Positions 1-8,711 of a stretch of DNA of 64,000 nt are shown here, piece after piece (within the stretch, counting starts at the first letter, position 1; the number at the start of each line of letters is the position of its first letter). The notes under the pieces were generated by a model. It did not search any database, was not told where the DNA came from, and saw only the letters and a list, made by a program, of their open reading frames with translations. This DNA comes from Desulfuromusa sp. (GTDB lineage Bacteria > Desulfobacterota > Desulfuromonadia > Desulfuromonadales > Geopsychrobacteraceae), in contig JADGEB010000008.1 of the NCBI GenBank assembly GCA_016744595.1, forward strand, positions 1-64,000, in the 5' to 3' direction. The position numbers and the translations under genes were made by a program.

Positions 1-980
1 CGCAAAGGTGGAAGATTGACATGGTGTGAATAGAGCCGATAATACAAATCACGGCGAAACTCTCCTGCAGCCATCTTCGCATCCAGATCAGCGTGAGTAG
101 CTACGACAACCCGGGCGGTCATCTGCTTCGGCTGGTCACTTCCAAGGGGGTAATATTCCCCATTCTGCAATAATCGCAACAGTTTCACTTGTGATGCAGG
201 ATTAAGGTCGCCGATTTCATCAAGAAACAGAGTTCCTCCCGCAGCTCTCTCAATCATCCCCTTACGAACACTTTCAGCACCGGTAAAAGCCCCACGTATA
301 TGCCCGAACAAGGTATCAGCAAAAACATTGTCGTCCAGCCCAGCGACATTGACCGAAACCAGCGCTCCGCCATTGCCACTGAGAGTGTGAATCACCTGAG
401 CGACCAACTCTTTACCGACGCCACTTTCACCAGTAATTAAAATTGGCTGACTGCTGGGAGCCACAGCTTCCAAATATTGAAACCTGGCTCGCATAGCCGT
501 ATTATCGGTAACGATAGAAGCAAATACTTCAGGTGCATCAATCTGATCATGAAAAAATCGTCTGCGGATGGCGTGATTTTCCGATTCTAACTCAACCATC
601 TGAATGGCACGCCGCACCCCATCAACCAAACGCTCTTCATCAACAGTCTTAACAAAATAGTCAAAGGCTCCCGAACGCATACAATTAACCGCTGTTTCCA
701 ATTGATTCATTCCACTGAGGATAATGACCCGGGTCTGTGGATATTCGGTGACAATCTTCTCCAGCAACTCTTCTCCAGCAATGTGCGGCATGGTCAGATC
801 CAGCAGAACCAGACCAATATCATTCTTCCCCAGTACTGACATCACTTCCCTGCTATCCTGACACTGAAGCAAATTAGTGACTCCCCCTGGACCCTCTAGA
901 GTCAGACTCAAACTCCGCAACCAAGGGAGTTCATCATCAACCAACAATACCCCGAATGATGGATATAGTTTTGCTTCCAT
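1..980 (-). CDS. NtrC-family sigma-54-dependent response regulator (3' part outside window)
   Basis: This is a cytoplasmic transcription activator, cut by the left edge; about 326 N-terminal residues are visible. A receiver domain (residues 1-120) has the acidic pair D15/D16 and a phospho-acceptor near D61 in LVLLDLTMP. An AAA+ sigma-54-interaction domain follows, with Walker A GESGVGKE, the sigma-54 contact loop GAFTGA and GGTLFLDEIGD as Walker B. The Fis-type DNA-binding end is missing. The ATG overlaps the kinase stop by one base (TAATG), so the two are translationally coupled and almost certainly form a two-component pair. Its targets cannot be read here. Confidence 0.95.
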   Translation of the reverse strand, partial: MEAKLYPSFGVLLVDDELPWLRSLSLTLEGPGGVTNLLQCQDSREVMSVLGKNDIGLVLLDLTMPHIAGEELLEKIVTEYPQTRVIILSGMNQLETAVNCMRSGAFDYFVKTVDEERLVDGVRRAIQMVELESENHAIRRRFFHDQIDAPEVFASIVTDNTAMRARFQYLEAVAPSSQPILITGESGVGKELVAQVIHTLSGNGGALVSVNVAGLDDNVFADTLFGHIRGAFTGAESVRKGMIERAAGGTLFLDEIGDLNPASQVKLLRLLQNGEYYPLGSDQPKQMTARVVVATHADLDAKMAAGEFRRDLYYRLYSHHVNLPPL

Positions 981-2761
981 TATTCCTGTTCCTCATAGAT
1001 GGGGAGTAATAATGTCACCATCATTCCCTGCCCTGGTTGAGCTGAAAACTCCAATTGCCCGTGGTGATCCTGAACAATTCCATCGGAGACAGATAGTCCA
1101 AGGCCGGTTCCCCCGGTTTCCCGCTTGGTGGTAAAAAAAGGATCGGTAATTCGCTGCAAAGTTTCTTCGTCCAGGCCACGCCCCTCGTCATATACTTCAA
1201 GAACAACCATCCCGTCATCCTGTCGCTCATAAGTACTTAACTTAATAGACTGATCTACAGAAGTCAGAGCTTGGCAGGCATTCAAAATCAGATTGACAAT
1301 AACTTGCTCAATGCGATGACCATTACCGCGAAACAGTGGCAATTCAGAAGAGTAGTCAACCTGAAAGTGACGAGTTGCTTTCCGTAGGGCATTATCTACC
1401 AATCGCAGTGCCGAGCGGACAACTTCATTCAGATCAACTTTATCGTCCAAGCCAGAATCATTGCGGCGGGCAAAATCCTTCAAATCTTCTACAATTCGTT
1501 TGATACGATTGGAACTTTCCAGCATCTCCTGCAACATTTTTGGGATTTCTTGACGCATTCGCGAATAGTCAAACCAACCCAGCTTAAAATCACCCTGCTT
1601 CTGGTAATGATCATCAAGGATCGGTTCAATACTTTGATAAGCTTTGTTGAGTTGCGGCAGGCTAAGTTGAATCAAACCGTTAGGGTTGTTGATTTCATGA
1701 GCAACTCCAGCGACCAGAACCCCCAACGAAGTCATTTTATCCGCGTGCAATAATTGTTTCTGGCGAATTTGCAACTCTTCTGCAGAACGCATCCGCTCAG
1801 CAATTTCGCACTCCAGTTCTTTCGTCCTCAAGGCAACCTGTCGACGTAAAGTCCTCGACCAAAGGGCAAAAGCGATCAGCACCAACAATAAAGGCCCGAT
1901 AACCAGCGCCCCATAACGAATGAGGTTTTTCCAGGAGATGGGTTCTGGCTGCAAAACTCCCAGCCATCTTTCTCTGATCTGGCGATACTCGCCAGACGTT
2001 TTCAATAGAGACAATCCCTCATTAAATCGTTCCAGCTGTTCAAGATTTCCCTTTTTAACGGCAAACCCATAATCCTGCGCAACTAATGGGCGAGCAATAG
2101 GATGAATATTATTCAATATCGGGTCACTCAAGATAATATTCAATGCTGGATCGTTCAGAAGGTATTCTCCTGGAAGCTTAGCAACCAGGGCACAATCATG
2201 TTGACCTGAAGCCAATAGCTTAAGAGCATCAGCAAGAGTCTGAACCATAAACAAATCGGCAGCGATCTCATTATCAAGCATGAAGTCGTGCATCACGCTC
2301 CCCTTCATTACAATGACCTCCCTGCCAACCAAGTCATCCACGTTATGGATATTTTTATTGTTGTCACGAATCCAGATAGACTGATGAACTTTTGCGTGGG
2401 GAATCGAAAAATCAACTTCAGCCAAGCGCTCTTCAGTGTGAGCCATCCCCATCAAGATATCAACATCCCCCTGATCTAGAGCCTGACGCATAACACCCCA
2501 AGATCCAAGCTGAATATTGATCTCCATTCCCATCACCCGAGCAACCGCCTGACTCAACTCGACATTATAACCGGTCGGCAAACCATCCTGATCCAGATAT
2601 TCGTAGGGAGGATAGTTGTAATCACCACCAACCCGTACCGGCAAATCCAAGCGAACCGGTTCTTCTGCGAAAGCAATATTATTGCTGCAGAAAAGCAGTA
2701 AAATAGCGGGAATGATATATTGAAACAAGTTTTTCAAATCAGTTTTCCTGTTTAGCGTCAA
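980..2761 (-). CDS. Sensor histidine kinase with periplasmic SBP_bac_3 domain
   Basis: A membrane sensor kinase of 593 residues. An N-terminal signal/anchor (about 12-32) is followed by a periplasmic solute-binding domain of the amino-acid-binding type (about 40-270), a transmembrane helix (about 281-302), a HisKA domain with H355 in GVAHEINNPNG and a HATPase domain with the N box (NLILNACQAL) and G boxes (DEGRGLDEE, TGGTGLGLS). The fused binding domain suggests direct sensing of a small ligand, perhaps an amino acid; the ligand is unknown. It lies immediately upstream of, and overlaps by one base, the NtrC-type regulator, its presumed partner. Confidence 0.93.
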   Translation of the reverse strand: MTLNRKTDLKNLFQYIIPAILLLFCSNNIAFAEEPVRLDLPVRVGGDYNYPPYEYLDQDGLPTGYNVELSQAVARVMGMEINIQLGSWGVMRQALDQGDVDILMGMAHTEERLAEVDFSIPHAKVHQSIWIRDNNKNIHNVDDLVGREVIVMKGSVMHDFMLDNEIAADLFMVQTLADALKLLASGQHDCALVAKLPGEYLLNDPALNIILSDPILNNIHPIARPLVAQDYGFAVKKGNLEQLERFNEGLSLLKTSGEYRQIRERWLGVLQPEPISWKNLIRYGALVIGPLLLVLIAFALWSRTLRRQVALRTKELECEIAERMRSAEELQIRQKQLLHADKMTSLGVLVAGVAHEINNPNGLIQLSLPQLNKAYQSIEPILDDHYQKQGDFKLGWFDYSRMRQEIPKMLQEMLESSNRIKRIVEDLKDFARRNDSGLDDKVDLNEVVRSALRLVDNALRKATRHFQVDYSSELPLFRGNGHRIEQVIVNLILNACQALTSVDQSIKLSTYERQDDGMVVLEVYDEGRGLDEETLQRITDPFFTTKRETGGTGLGLSVSDGIVQDHHGQLEFSAQPGQGMMVTLLLPIYEEQE

Positions 2762-2763
2762 TT

Positions 2764-2840
2764 CCCCCCAGATCCTCTATATCAAAGAGGGAAGCGAATC
2801 AGATTTCCCCTTTTAGAAAAGAGGGATTGAGGGGGATTTA
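2764..2840. repeat. CCCCCT-rich palindromic intergenic repeat
   Basis: This fills the 82-base gap between the kinase and asnS. It contains two small hairpins (CCTCT 2774-2778 with AGAGG 2786-2790; CCCTTTT with AAAAGAGGG around 2808-2825) flanked by C-rich and G-rich outer arms. The composition resembles the dispersed CCCCCTCAATCC-type repeats common in bacterial intergenic DNA; that family assignment is from memory. It could terminate asnS transcription or separate the two transcripts. No second copy is visible in this window. Confidence 0.5.
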
Positions 2841-2843
2841 TAA

Positions 2844-4241
2844 TCAGAACTTTGCATGTCCCGGAGTCCGCGGAAAAGGGATAACATCGCGAATGTTCTC
2901 CATCCCAGTCAGATACATCAATAAACGCTCAAAACCCAGACCAAAGCCAGCATGTGGACAACTTCCCCAACGTCGAATATCGAGATACCAATCCATATCA
3001 CCAGCAGTAATTCCCTGCGCAGCCATCCGCGATTGCAACACATCGAAACGTTCTTCACGCTGGCTGCCACCAATAATTTCTCCGACCCGGGGCACAAGCA
3101 AATCCATAGCAGCAACGGTCTTTTCGTCATCATTCATGCGCATATAAAAAGCCTTGATCTGTTTTGGATAATCAGTCACAAAAACTGGCCCATTAAAGAT
3201 TTTTTCAGTCAGATATCGTTCGTGTTCCGATTGAAGATCATGCCCCCATACGACCGGATACTCAAATGATTGTCCCGATTTTTGTAGTTGCTCAATCGCC
3301 TCAGAGTAACTGATGGTTCGGAACTCCGCTTTTGCCAGTGACTCCAGCTTATCAAGCAAACCTTTTTCAATCCGTTGATTGAAAAAAACAAGATCTTCTT
3401 GACAGTTTTCCAATGCGTAGACAACCATGTAGCGGAGAAAATCTTCACCTAACTGACAGTTATCACGCAGGTCGGCAAAAGCGATTTCAGGTTCAATCAT
3501 CCAGAATTCAGCAGCGTGACGGCTGGTATTAGAATTTTCTGCACGGAAGGTCGGACCAAAAGTGTAAACATCTGAAAATGCCGTAGCAAATAATTCTGCC
3601 TGTAATTGGCCACTAACCGTCAAACCAGTGCGCTCACCAAAGAAATCTTGCGTCCAATCAATTTTACCGTTCTGCTGTGGTGAATTTTCTGGATCCAGAG
3701 TGCTGACTCGAAACATTTCCCCAGCACCTTCACAATCATTGGTGGTTACAATGGGTGTCTGTACGTAGAGAAAACTACGTTGCTGAAAAAACTGATGAAC
3801 AGCAAAAGCGAGAGAACTGCGCATCCGAAACACCGCACCAAAGGTGTTGGAACGAGGCCTCAAGTGAGCAATAGAACGCAAATATTCAAGACTATGGCGT
3901 TTTTTCTGCAATGGGTAGCTTTCATCTGCAACACCAACAATTTCAATTCCATGAGCCTGTACTTCCCAAGCCTGCCCTGCCGCCGGTGATTCAACCAACT
4001 GTCCAGTAACCGCCAGACAAGCACCAGTACCAACCTTAGATGCCGCTTCGTAATTATCAAGTTCAGGGCTCAAAACAATCTGCAAAGAGGCAAAACAGCT
4101 GCCATCATTCAAGGTGACAAAAGAAACATCCTTACCGCGCCGGATTGAGCGCACCCAGCCCTTGACACAAATAGACTCTTCCGGCTGCTGTAATCGCAAC
4201 AGTTCTTTAATCGAAATCTTTGCCAATCCATCCATCGTCAT
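2844..4241 (-). CDS. asnS: Asparaginyl-tRNA synthetase
   Basis: This cytoplasmic enzyme charges tRNA-Asn with asparagine using ATP. The 465-residue length is normal for bacterial AsnRS. An OB-fold anticodon-binding domain occupies about residues 15-115. The class II catalytic core carries motif 2 (FRAENSNTSRHAAEF) and motif 3 (GFGLGFERLLMYLTGM). FRAENSNTSRHAAEFW with Asn rather than Asp-type residues fits AsnRS rather than AspRS. The listed ATG has an SD (AAGGG) only three bases upstream; the second ATG at 4235 is better spaced and may be the true start. It appears to be a single-gene transcript. Confidence 0.97.
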   Translation of the reverse strand: MTMDGLAKISIKELLRLQQPEESICVKGWVRSIRRGKDVSFVTLNDGSCFASLQIVLSPELDNYEAASKVGTGACLAVTGQLVESPAAGQAWEVQAHGIEIVGVADESYPLQKKRHSLEYLRSIAHLRPRSNTFGAVFRMRSSLAFAVHQFFQQRSFLYVQTPIVTTNDCEGAGEMFRVSTLDPENSPQQNGKIDWTQDFFGERTGLTVSGQLQAELFATAFSDVYTFGPTFRAENSNTSRHAAEFWMIEPEIAFADLRDNCQLGEDFLRYMVVYALENCQEDLVFFNQRIEKGLLDKLESLAKAEFRTISYSEAIEQLQKSGQSFEYPVVWGHDLQSEHERYLTEKIFNGPVFVTDYPKQIKAFYMRMNDDEKTVAAMDLLVPRVGEIIGGSQREERFDVLQSRMAAQGITAGDMDWYLDIRRWGSCPHAGFGLGFERLLMYLTGMENIRDVIPFPRTPGHAKF

Positions 4242-4323
4242 TTTCCCTTCAACCTAGTGTAAAAAAAATCTTTTCTGATTATCACCAGATTAAGTCATGA
4301 TCTGCAAGGGATATCAAATAAAA

Positions 4324-4347
4324 AGACCATTCGATATCGAATGGTCT
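4324..4347 (-). terminator. Perfect 24-base palindrome with T tail
   Basis: On the minus strand a perfect 12+12 inverted repeat (AGACCATTCGAT / ATCGAATGGTCT) is followed by TTTTATTT, 38 bases after the hemerythrin stop. It reads as the intrinsic terminator of the 8.6-4.4 kb sensor operon. A real hairpin would open the central bases as a loop. Confidence 0.75.
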
Positions 4348-4384
4348 AAGACTAAAGAAACTATTTTAAATTTACAGATGGCTA

Positions 4385-4801
4385 TTATACGATAAAACGC
4401 CCACCTCTGGATTCCAGAAAAGCCCCGTATTCTTTATCTATTTTCAATATATGCTCTAAAACCCACACTCGAAGAAATGCTAATAATTCCCTGGCAAGAT
4501 CCTCAGCGCCAGAAGTATTTTTCTTTTTAAATTCTTGAATTTCATCAATTAACTCCTGATGTATTTTTTGATGCTCTACCAACCTAGGATAATGGTATTC
4601 TTCCATCAACTTTTCTTCATGCTGAAAATGATCAACGGTATATTTTTCCAACATCGTCAAAATATCCACTAAAATAGCTTCACCCTGCTTATCCCGTACT
4701 GCTTCATATAGGCGGTTGATCTCTTGAATTAAACTACGGTGTTCATTGTCCAGGGCAACAATACCGGTTTCATAGATACTCTTCCAACCAATCACAGCCA
4801 T
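4385..4801 (-). CDS. Bacteriohemerythrin
   Basis: A 138-residue single-domain, non-haem di-iron oxygen-binding protein of the McHr type. All seven expected iron ligands are visible: H21, H58, E62 (HFQHEE), H77, H81 (EHQKIH), H117 and D122 (EHILKID). No signal peptide, so cytoplasmic. Known members bind O2 reversibly and deliver it to oxidases or take part in O2 sensing; a role in O2 or NO sensing with the adjacent kinase is inference. It begins 21 bases after the multi-PAS kinase, with an SD (TAGGAGGATC). The operon order is solute-binding protein, kinase, hemerythrin. Confidence 0.95.
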   Translation of the reverse strand: MAVIGWKSIYETGIVALDNEHRSLIQEINRLYEAVRDKQGEAILVDILTMLEKYTVDHFQHEEKLMEEYHYPRLVEHQKIHQELIDEIQEFKKKNTSGAEDLARELLAFLRVWVLEHILKIDKEYGAFLESRGGRFIV

Positions 4802-4822
4802 TTGATCCTCCTAAGAAAGCGA

Positions 4823-7549
4823 CTATTCAAGAATAAAGGTCTCGGTATTATTTTCCAGCGGCAATACCATGGAAAAGCAACTCCCCATACCCGGATCAGA
4901 AGTCACGCTCAAGTTTCCATTATGATTATGTGTCACAATGAAATAAGCAATCGACAGCCCAAGACCAGACCCCTGGCCTACCTCCCTTGTTGTATAAAAA
5001 GGATCAAAAATCCTTGCAGCGACATCGGCTTCCATCCCCAATCCGTTGTCTTCGATTTGCAAGCAGACATGTTCCTTCCCAGAGGGGAAAAGCCTCAAGG
5101 TTATCTGTGGTTCTTCCGTTCTGAGGCTCAATGCCTGAGCAGCATTTTTTAACAAACTTAGACAGACTTGCTGAATTTGACTCGACTCACAACACACATC
5201 CGGAACTGGTTGATAATCGCGAATTATACGAATCTTTTTAAAATCAAAATGGTGACGCATATCATGATCACTACCAGCAAGCTCAACCATTCTCTCCAGC
5301 AGGTCAGTGATCGTACAAGGAATGAGGTTAGACGTACCACGCCGGCTGAAACTCTGCATGTTTTCTACAATTTTTGCTGCTCTCTGTCCCGCATCGGTAA
5401 TCGCATGAAGCATCTTCACACATCCCCGGAGTTTGGTGTATTCAACAATTGTCTCAATCTCTGTTCCAAGCTCCCGCGCGACTTCCCGATTTTTATCTAA
5501 ACCGGGAGACAAGCGCCGACTTAAAACCTGAACATTTTGTAGAATGACCGCCAATGGATTGTTGATTTCATGGGCCAACCCAGCAGCAAGACCTCCAATG
5601 GACTGCATTTTTTCTGACCGAACCATCATCTCTTCCATACGCAGCCGTTCGGTGACGTCATCCATATGGATAACCGCACCACTTGCCTCGGTCAGAGAAA
5701 GAGGATAGATCAATATATCAAAGAACCGGCTACTACCATCTTTCGCTTTTTTGATACTCTCAACCTTCAGAAGCCGGGTCGGTCTTCTGGTTTGTATTGT
5801 CTCCAGCAACTTTGGCATATATGCCATTGAATCGAACAATCGACAAACATTCACCATGGAAAGCCCTTTGGCTTGTTCTGCCGTAAGGATGCTTTCCTGC
5901 TCGGCTCGTTTATTCCAGAGCGTTACCTCCATATTTATGCCAACACCGATCAACACCGAAGGCATTGAGTCAATGATATTCTGTAAGTAAATTTGCAGCT
6001 GCTGAAGTGCCTCTTGAGAGGCTCGCTGGACAGAAATATCCCTTACAGTGCCTTCTATACAAGTAATATGACCTGTAGAATCACGAACCAGATGGCCATT
6101 GACTGCTGCCCAGAAAATATCACCATTCTTACGTAACAGTTGAACTTCAAAATCCCGAACCTCACCGTGCTGCCGAATCAAGTCAAGCCAGCGATCACGA
6201 TCTGCTTCTCGTAAATAGATACTCTGCTGAATGGAAAGCCCTTCCATTTCAATCATTGCTTCAGGCTTATCACCCGAATTGTAACCAAAGATTTCTGCCA
6301 GAGCGGGATTAGCATTAATCAACCTTCCAGAAATGCCAGCCTGAAAAATACCATCAGTCGCGTTGTAAAAAATATCCCGATAGCGTTGTTCCGATTCCTG
6401 TAAAGCAGAAAAACTTTTCTGAAGGTCGGCTAACATCCGGTTGAAAACTGCTTCAATATTGTCCCATTCATCAAATCGATTTAGATACATTGGGGAACTA
6501 TGATCACCCTGCTGAAACCGTTCCATTCGATCACTGACTAAAGTCATAGGAACCTGAATGTGCTTTTGAAACAGGTTCCGAAGAGCGACCCAAAATAGAA
6601 CCGCCAACAACAGTAAAAGAATCTGTACCGATGTGACAGTTGTTAATATGACATTTCTAATTTCGAACTTGGATCCGACCATTGTTTCAGCCACTTGTTT
6701 GTCAAGCTGTTCCATAGCAGACAAAATCTGTATCATTGTCTGATCCAAGTCCCGACTTAATTCCCCCAGCAGAATCATTTCCTTTTGATACTGTTGCATC
6801 AGGTATTGATAGTGAAAGAATCGATCGATCAAGTGCTGTCCCAAGCGATCAATGGGGGGTTCTGAAGCCGTTATGGTACGCAATCGCATTAGCAGGTTTT
6901 GCAATTCTGTTGCTAATGGGATGGGAGCATCAATGGAAGTGGAGAACAGATGTGCAGGGTTTTCTTCTGCATTCAGTTTTGCAATTTCGAATAGACTTTC
7001 ACGATATCCGGAAACCAAGAAGACCAACTGTTCCAGATAGTCAGTTTCCCCCCCTTCCAATGTCAATTTTATAGTTTTTTCGGCTATTATTTCCTGCAAA
7101 AGTGAAAGAAGCTCAGAAATATCCTTATCCTGCTCAGAACGCCAAAATCGGAGATAATTCACCCACCCACGGCGTTTTAAATATACAGAAAATTGTATTT
7201 GTAATTGCTCAACAGAACTCTCTAAATCAGAACCAGAAACAGCAGAACGTAAATCCTTGATATTTTCAAGAATCCTTTTTTTTTCAACCTCAAATCTTTG
7301 ATCGTCAAAATGAAAAGTATTTAAAAGGATACTTAAATGAGCATTTAACAACCCAAAATCGCGATTATTCTGTGAATTTTCTACGACAAACTGAAGGCTA
7401 CTTTCTACGATATGATCGATCTTTGATCGAACTCTTCCAGATGCAAAATGCAAGCTGATGGCAATTAGAATAAAAACCAAAACAAGAACCAAAGATATCT
7501 GTCCCAATCGACTCCTAATTGTTCTTTTTTTACCCTGCATAATCGTCAT
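4823..7549 (-). CDS. Multi-PAS sensor histidine kinase
   Basis: A 908-residue membrane kinase. TM1 lies at about 15-35, followed by a long helical periplasmic region (about 40-295), TM2 (about 300-322), a HAMP-like linker (about 325-380), PAS1 (about 385-505), PAS2 (about 515-635), a HisKA domain with H660 in GLAHEINNPLA and a HATPase domain (DNGLGMEAD, GQGSGLGLS). No receiver domain and no adjacent response regulator, so its partner lies elsewhere. It is 22 bases downstream of a solute-binding protein that may present ligand to the periplasmic domain. ATG at 7549 or the in-frame ATG at 7540 could be the start. Confidence 0.93.
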   Translation of the reverse strand: MTIMQGKKRTIRSRLGQISLVLVLVFILIAISLHFASGRVRSKIDHIVESSLQFVVENSQNNRDFGLLNAHLSILLNTFHFDDQRFEVEKKRILENIKDLRSAVSGSDLESSVEQLQIQFSVYLKRRGWVNYLRFWRSEQDKDISELLSLLQEIIAEKTIKLTLEGGETDYLEQLVFLVSGYRESLFEIAKLNAEENPAHLFSTSIDAPIPLATELQNLLMRLRTITASEPPIDRLGQHLIDRFFHYQYLMQQYQKEMILLGELSRDLDQTMIQILSAMEQLDKQVAETMVGSKFEIRNVILTTVTSVQILLLLLAVLFWVALRNLFQKHIQVPMTLVSDRMERFQQGDHSSPMYLNRFDEWDNIEAVFNRMLADLQKSFSALQESEQRYRDIFYNATDGIFQAGISGRLINANPALAEIFGYNSGDKPEAMIEMEGLSIQQSIYLREADRDRWLDLIRQHGEVRDFEVQLLRKNGDIFWAAVNGHLVRDSTGHITCIEGTVRDISVQRASQEALQQLQIYLQNIIDSMPSVLIGVGINMEVTLWNKRAEQESILTAEQAKGLSMVNVCRLFDSMAYMPKLLETIQTRRPTRLLKVESIKKAKDGSSRFFDILIYPLSLTEASGAVIHMDDVTERLRMEEMMVRSEKMQSIGGLAAGLAHEINNPLAVILQNVQVLSRRLSPGLDKNREVARELGTEIETIVEYTKLRGCVKMLHAITDAGQRAAKIVENMQSFSRRGTSNLIPCTITDLLERMVELAGSDHDMRHHFDFKKIRIIRDYQPVPDVCCESSQIQQVCLSLLKNAAQALSLRTEEPQITLRLFPSGKEHVCLQIEDNGLGMEADVAARIFDPFYTTREVGQGSGLGLSIAYFIVTHNHNGNLSVTSDPGMGSCFSMVLPLENNTETFILE

Positions 7550-7571
7550 TCAAGCCATCTCAAGAAAAGGT

Positions 7572-8576
7572 TTACTTTTCAATTCGCACCAACTCTACTC
7601 CCAGCAAAACCTTAGGATCCGGGACAATACCAAGTTTCTTCATGGTTGAAACATTGATTAATCTCTTGCCATGATAGTTGCGGGTAACCGGTAACTGATC
7701 AAAGGGAATACCACGCATGGCCTGCAACAGCATTGTCGCAGAGGTGGTACCGTGCTCTCGTCCATTTGTAATTACAGCACACAAGGCTCCCTGCTTTACG
7801 ACAGACTCAGCAATAGCCGTTGTTGGTTTTTCAAACACCTTAACCAGTTGGGGAATAGAATCTTCTTCCCGTAGTTTTTTCCCATCACCATCGGCCATTC
7901 CCCATAGAGCAACCAGAAATAGAAGATCAGCCTCATCCCGGACATTCTCCGCCATCTGGAGTGCTTCTTCCATTGTTGATGGAGTCAAAAACTTCACCAT
8001 GCGTGCAGACAACAGATGTTTATCCTCTGCCAACTGCTGGGAAATCAAACCAGAAACAGGACTGTCTTTGACCATAAAAGCAAACGTTTCAAGCTTTCCT
8101 GTTAACTGCCTACTTAATGAAATTGACTCTTCAAGGTGGAATCGCTCTAAAATACCTGAAATATTTTGAGTTGGATAACCGTAGAGTTCTGGTGCGCCAT
8201 TCACTCCACAAAACATGATTGGTACCGTTACCTTATTTTTCAAATAAGGGACGACAAACATCGTCTGAGCATTATCGTCAACAGCAATCACCCCATCAGG
8301 TCGAAGCTGTTGATAAAGTGTAAAAGCCTCAGCGGCTTTTTGTGCCCCACCCGCAAGTGCCGCTTTTGTATCCAAATAAAAATAAGATAATTCGGCAAAT
8401 GGATCGAGAACCTTCTCTATTTCTTCACGAATTTCAATATCCCAAGGAGCGTTTTCTTCATAACTGAAAACCACCAGAACCTTATACCGATCCTCAGCTA
8501 ACGCTGGAGATATCCCAACTAAACAACCAGAAAAGATCAGCAACAGGCAGAAAAAAGAGAGAGAGGTTCTGTTCAC
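7572..8576 (-). CDS. ABC-type solute-binding protein (ABC_sub_bind / LuxQ-like family)
   Basis: A periplasmic binding protein of the PF04392-like type (YKVLVVFSYEENAPWD at the start of the mature domain). I place the start at GTG 8576, not at the upstream ATG 8702: GGAG lies seven bases upstream of the GTG, the product then begins with a normal signal peptide ending in SPALA, and the ATG 8702 sits next to the prfC terminator. That gives 334 residues. No permease or ATPase is adjacent; the gene heads the kinase-hemerythrin operon, which suggests a sensory rather than transport role. Confidence 0.85.
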   Translation of the reverse strand: MNRTSLSFFCLLLIFSGCLVGISPALAEDRYKVLVVFSYEENAPWDIEIREEIEKVLDPFAELSYFYLDTKAALAGGAQKAAEAFTLYQQLRPDGVIAVDDNAQTMFVVPYLKNKVTVPIMFCGVNGAPELYGYPTQNISGILERFHLEESISLSRQLTGKLETFAFMVKDSPVSGLISQQLAEDKHLLSARMVKFLTPSTMEEALQMAENVRDEADLLFLVALWGMADGDGKKLREEDSIPQLVKVFEKPTTAIAESVVKQGALCAVITNGREHGTTSATMLLQAMRGIPFDQLPVTRNYHGKRLINVSTMKKLGIVPDPKVLLGVELVRIEK

Positions 8577-8651
8577 AACAGACTCCAATAAAATGGCAAA
8601 CAAATAATGAATAAAAACAAATATAACAGAAGAGTGTGCGAACAAACAACA

Positions 8652-8681
8652 AAAAAGGGGAAGCCGCGTTACGGCTCCCCC
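8652..8681 (-). terminator. Intrinsic terminator of prfC
   Basis: On the minus strand GGGGAGCCG, a TAACG loop and CGGCTTCCCC are followed by TTTTTT, about 30 bases after the prfC stop codon. It separates the prfC transcript from the sensor operon downstream. Confidence 0.9.
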
Positions 8682-8711
8682 TTTATAGAAAATATTGTAC
8701 ATTCAACGGTA

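Noticed and set aside
980-1230. Short frames inside the SBP-fused kinase 3' end
   Set aside because: Antisense or frame-shifted shadows of the HATPase coding region.
2764-2840. Insertion sequence end
   Set aside because: Palindromic composition fits a small dispersed repeat; there is no transposase or target duplication.
6736-7074. 112-residue plus-strand frame inside the multi-PAS kinase
   Set aside because: Completely antisense to a well-supported gene.
8577-8702. N-terminal extension of the solute-binding protein from ATG 8702
   Set aside because: It lies next to the prfC terminator, adds a second hydrophobic stretch before the signal peptide, and lacks an SD, unlike GTG 8576.
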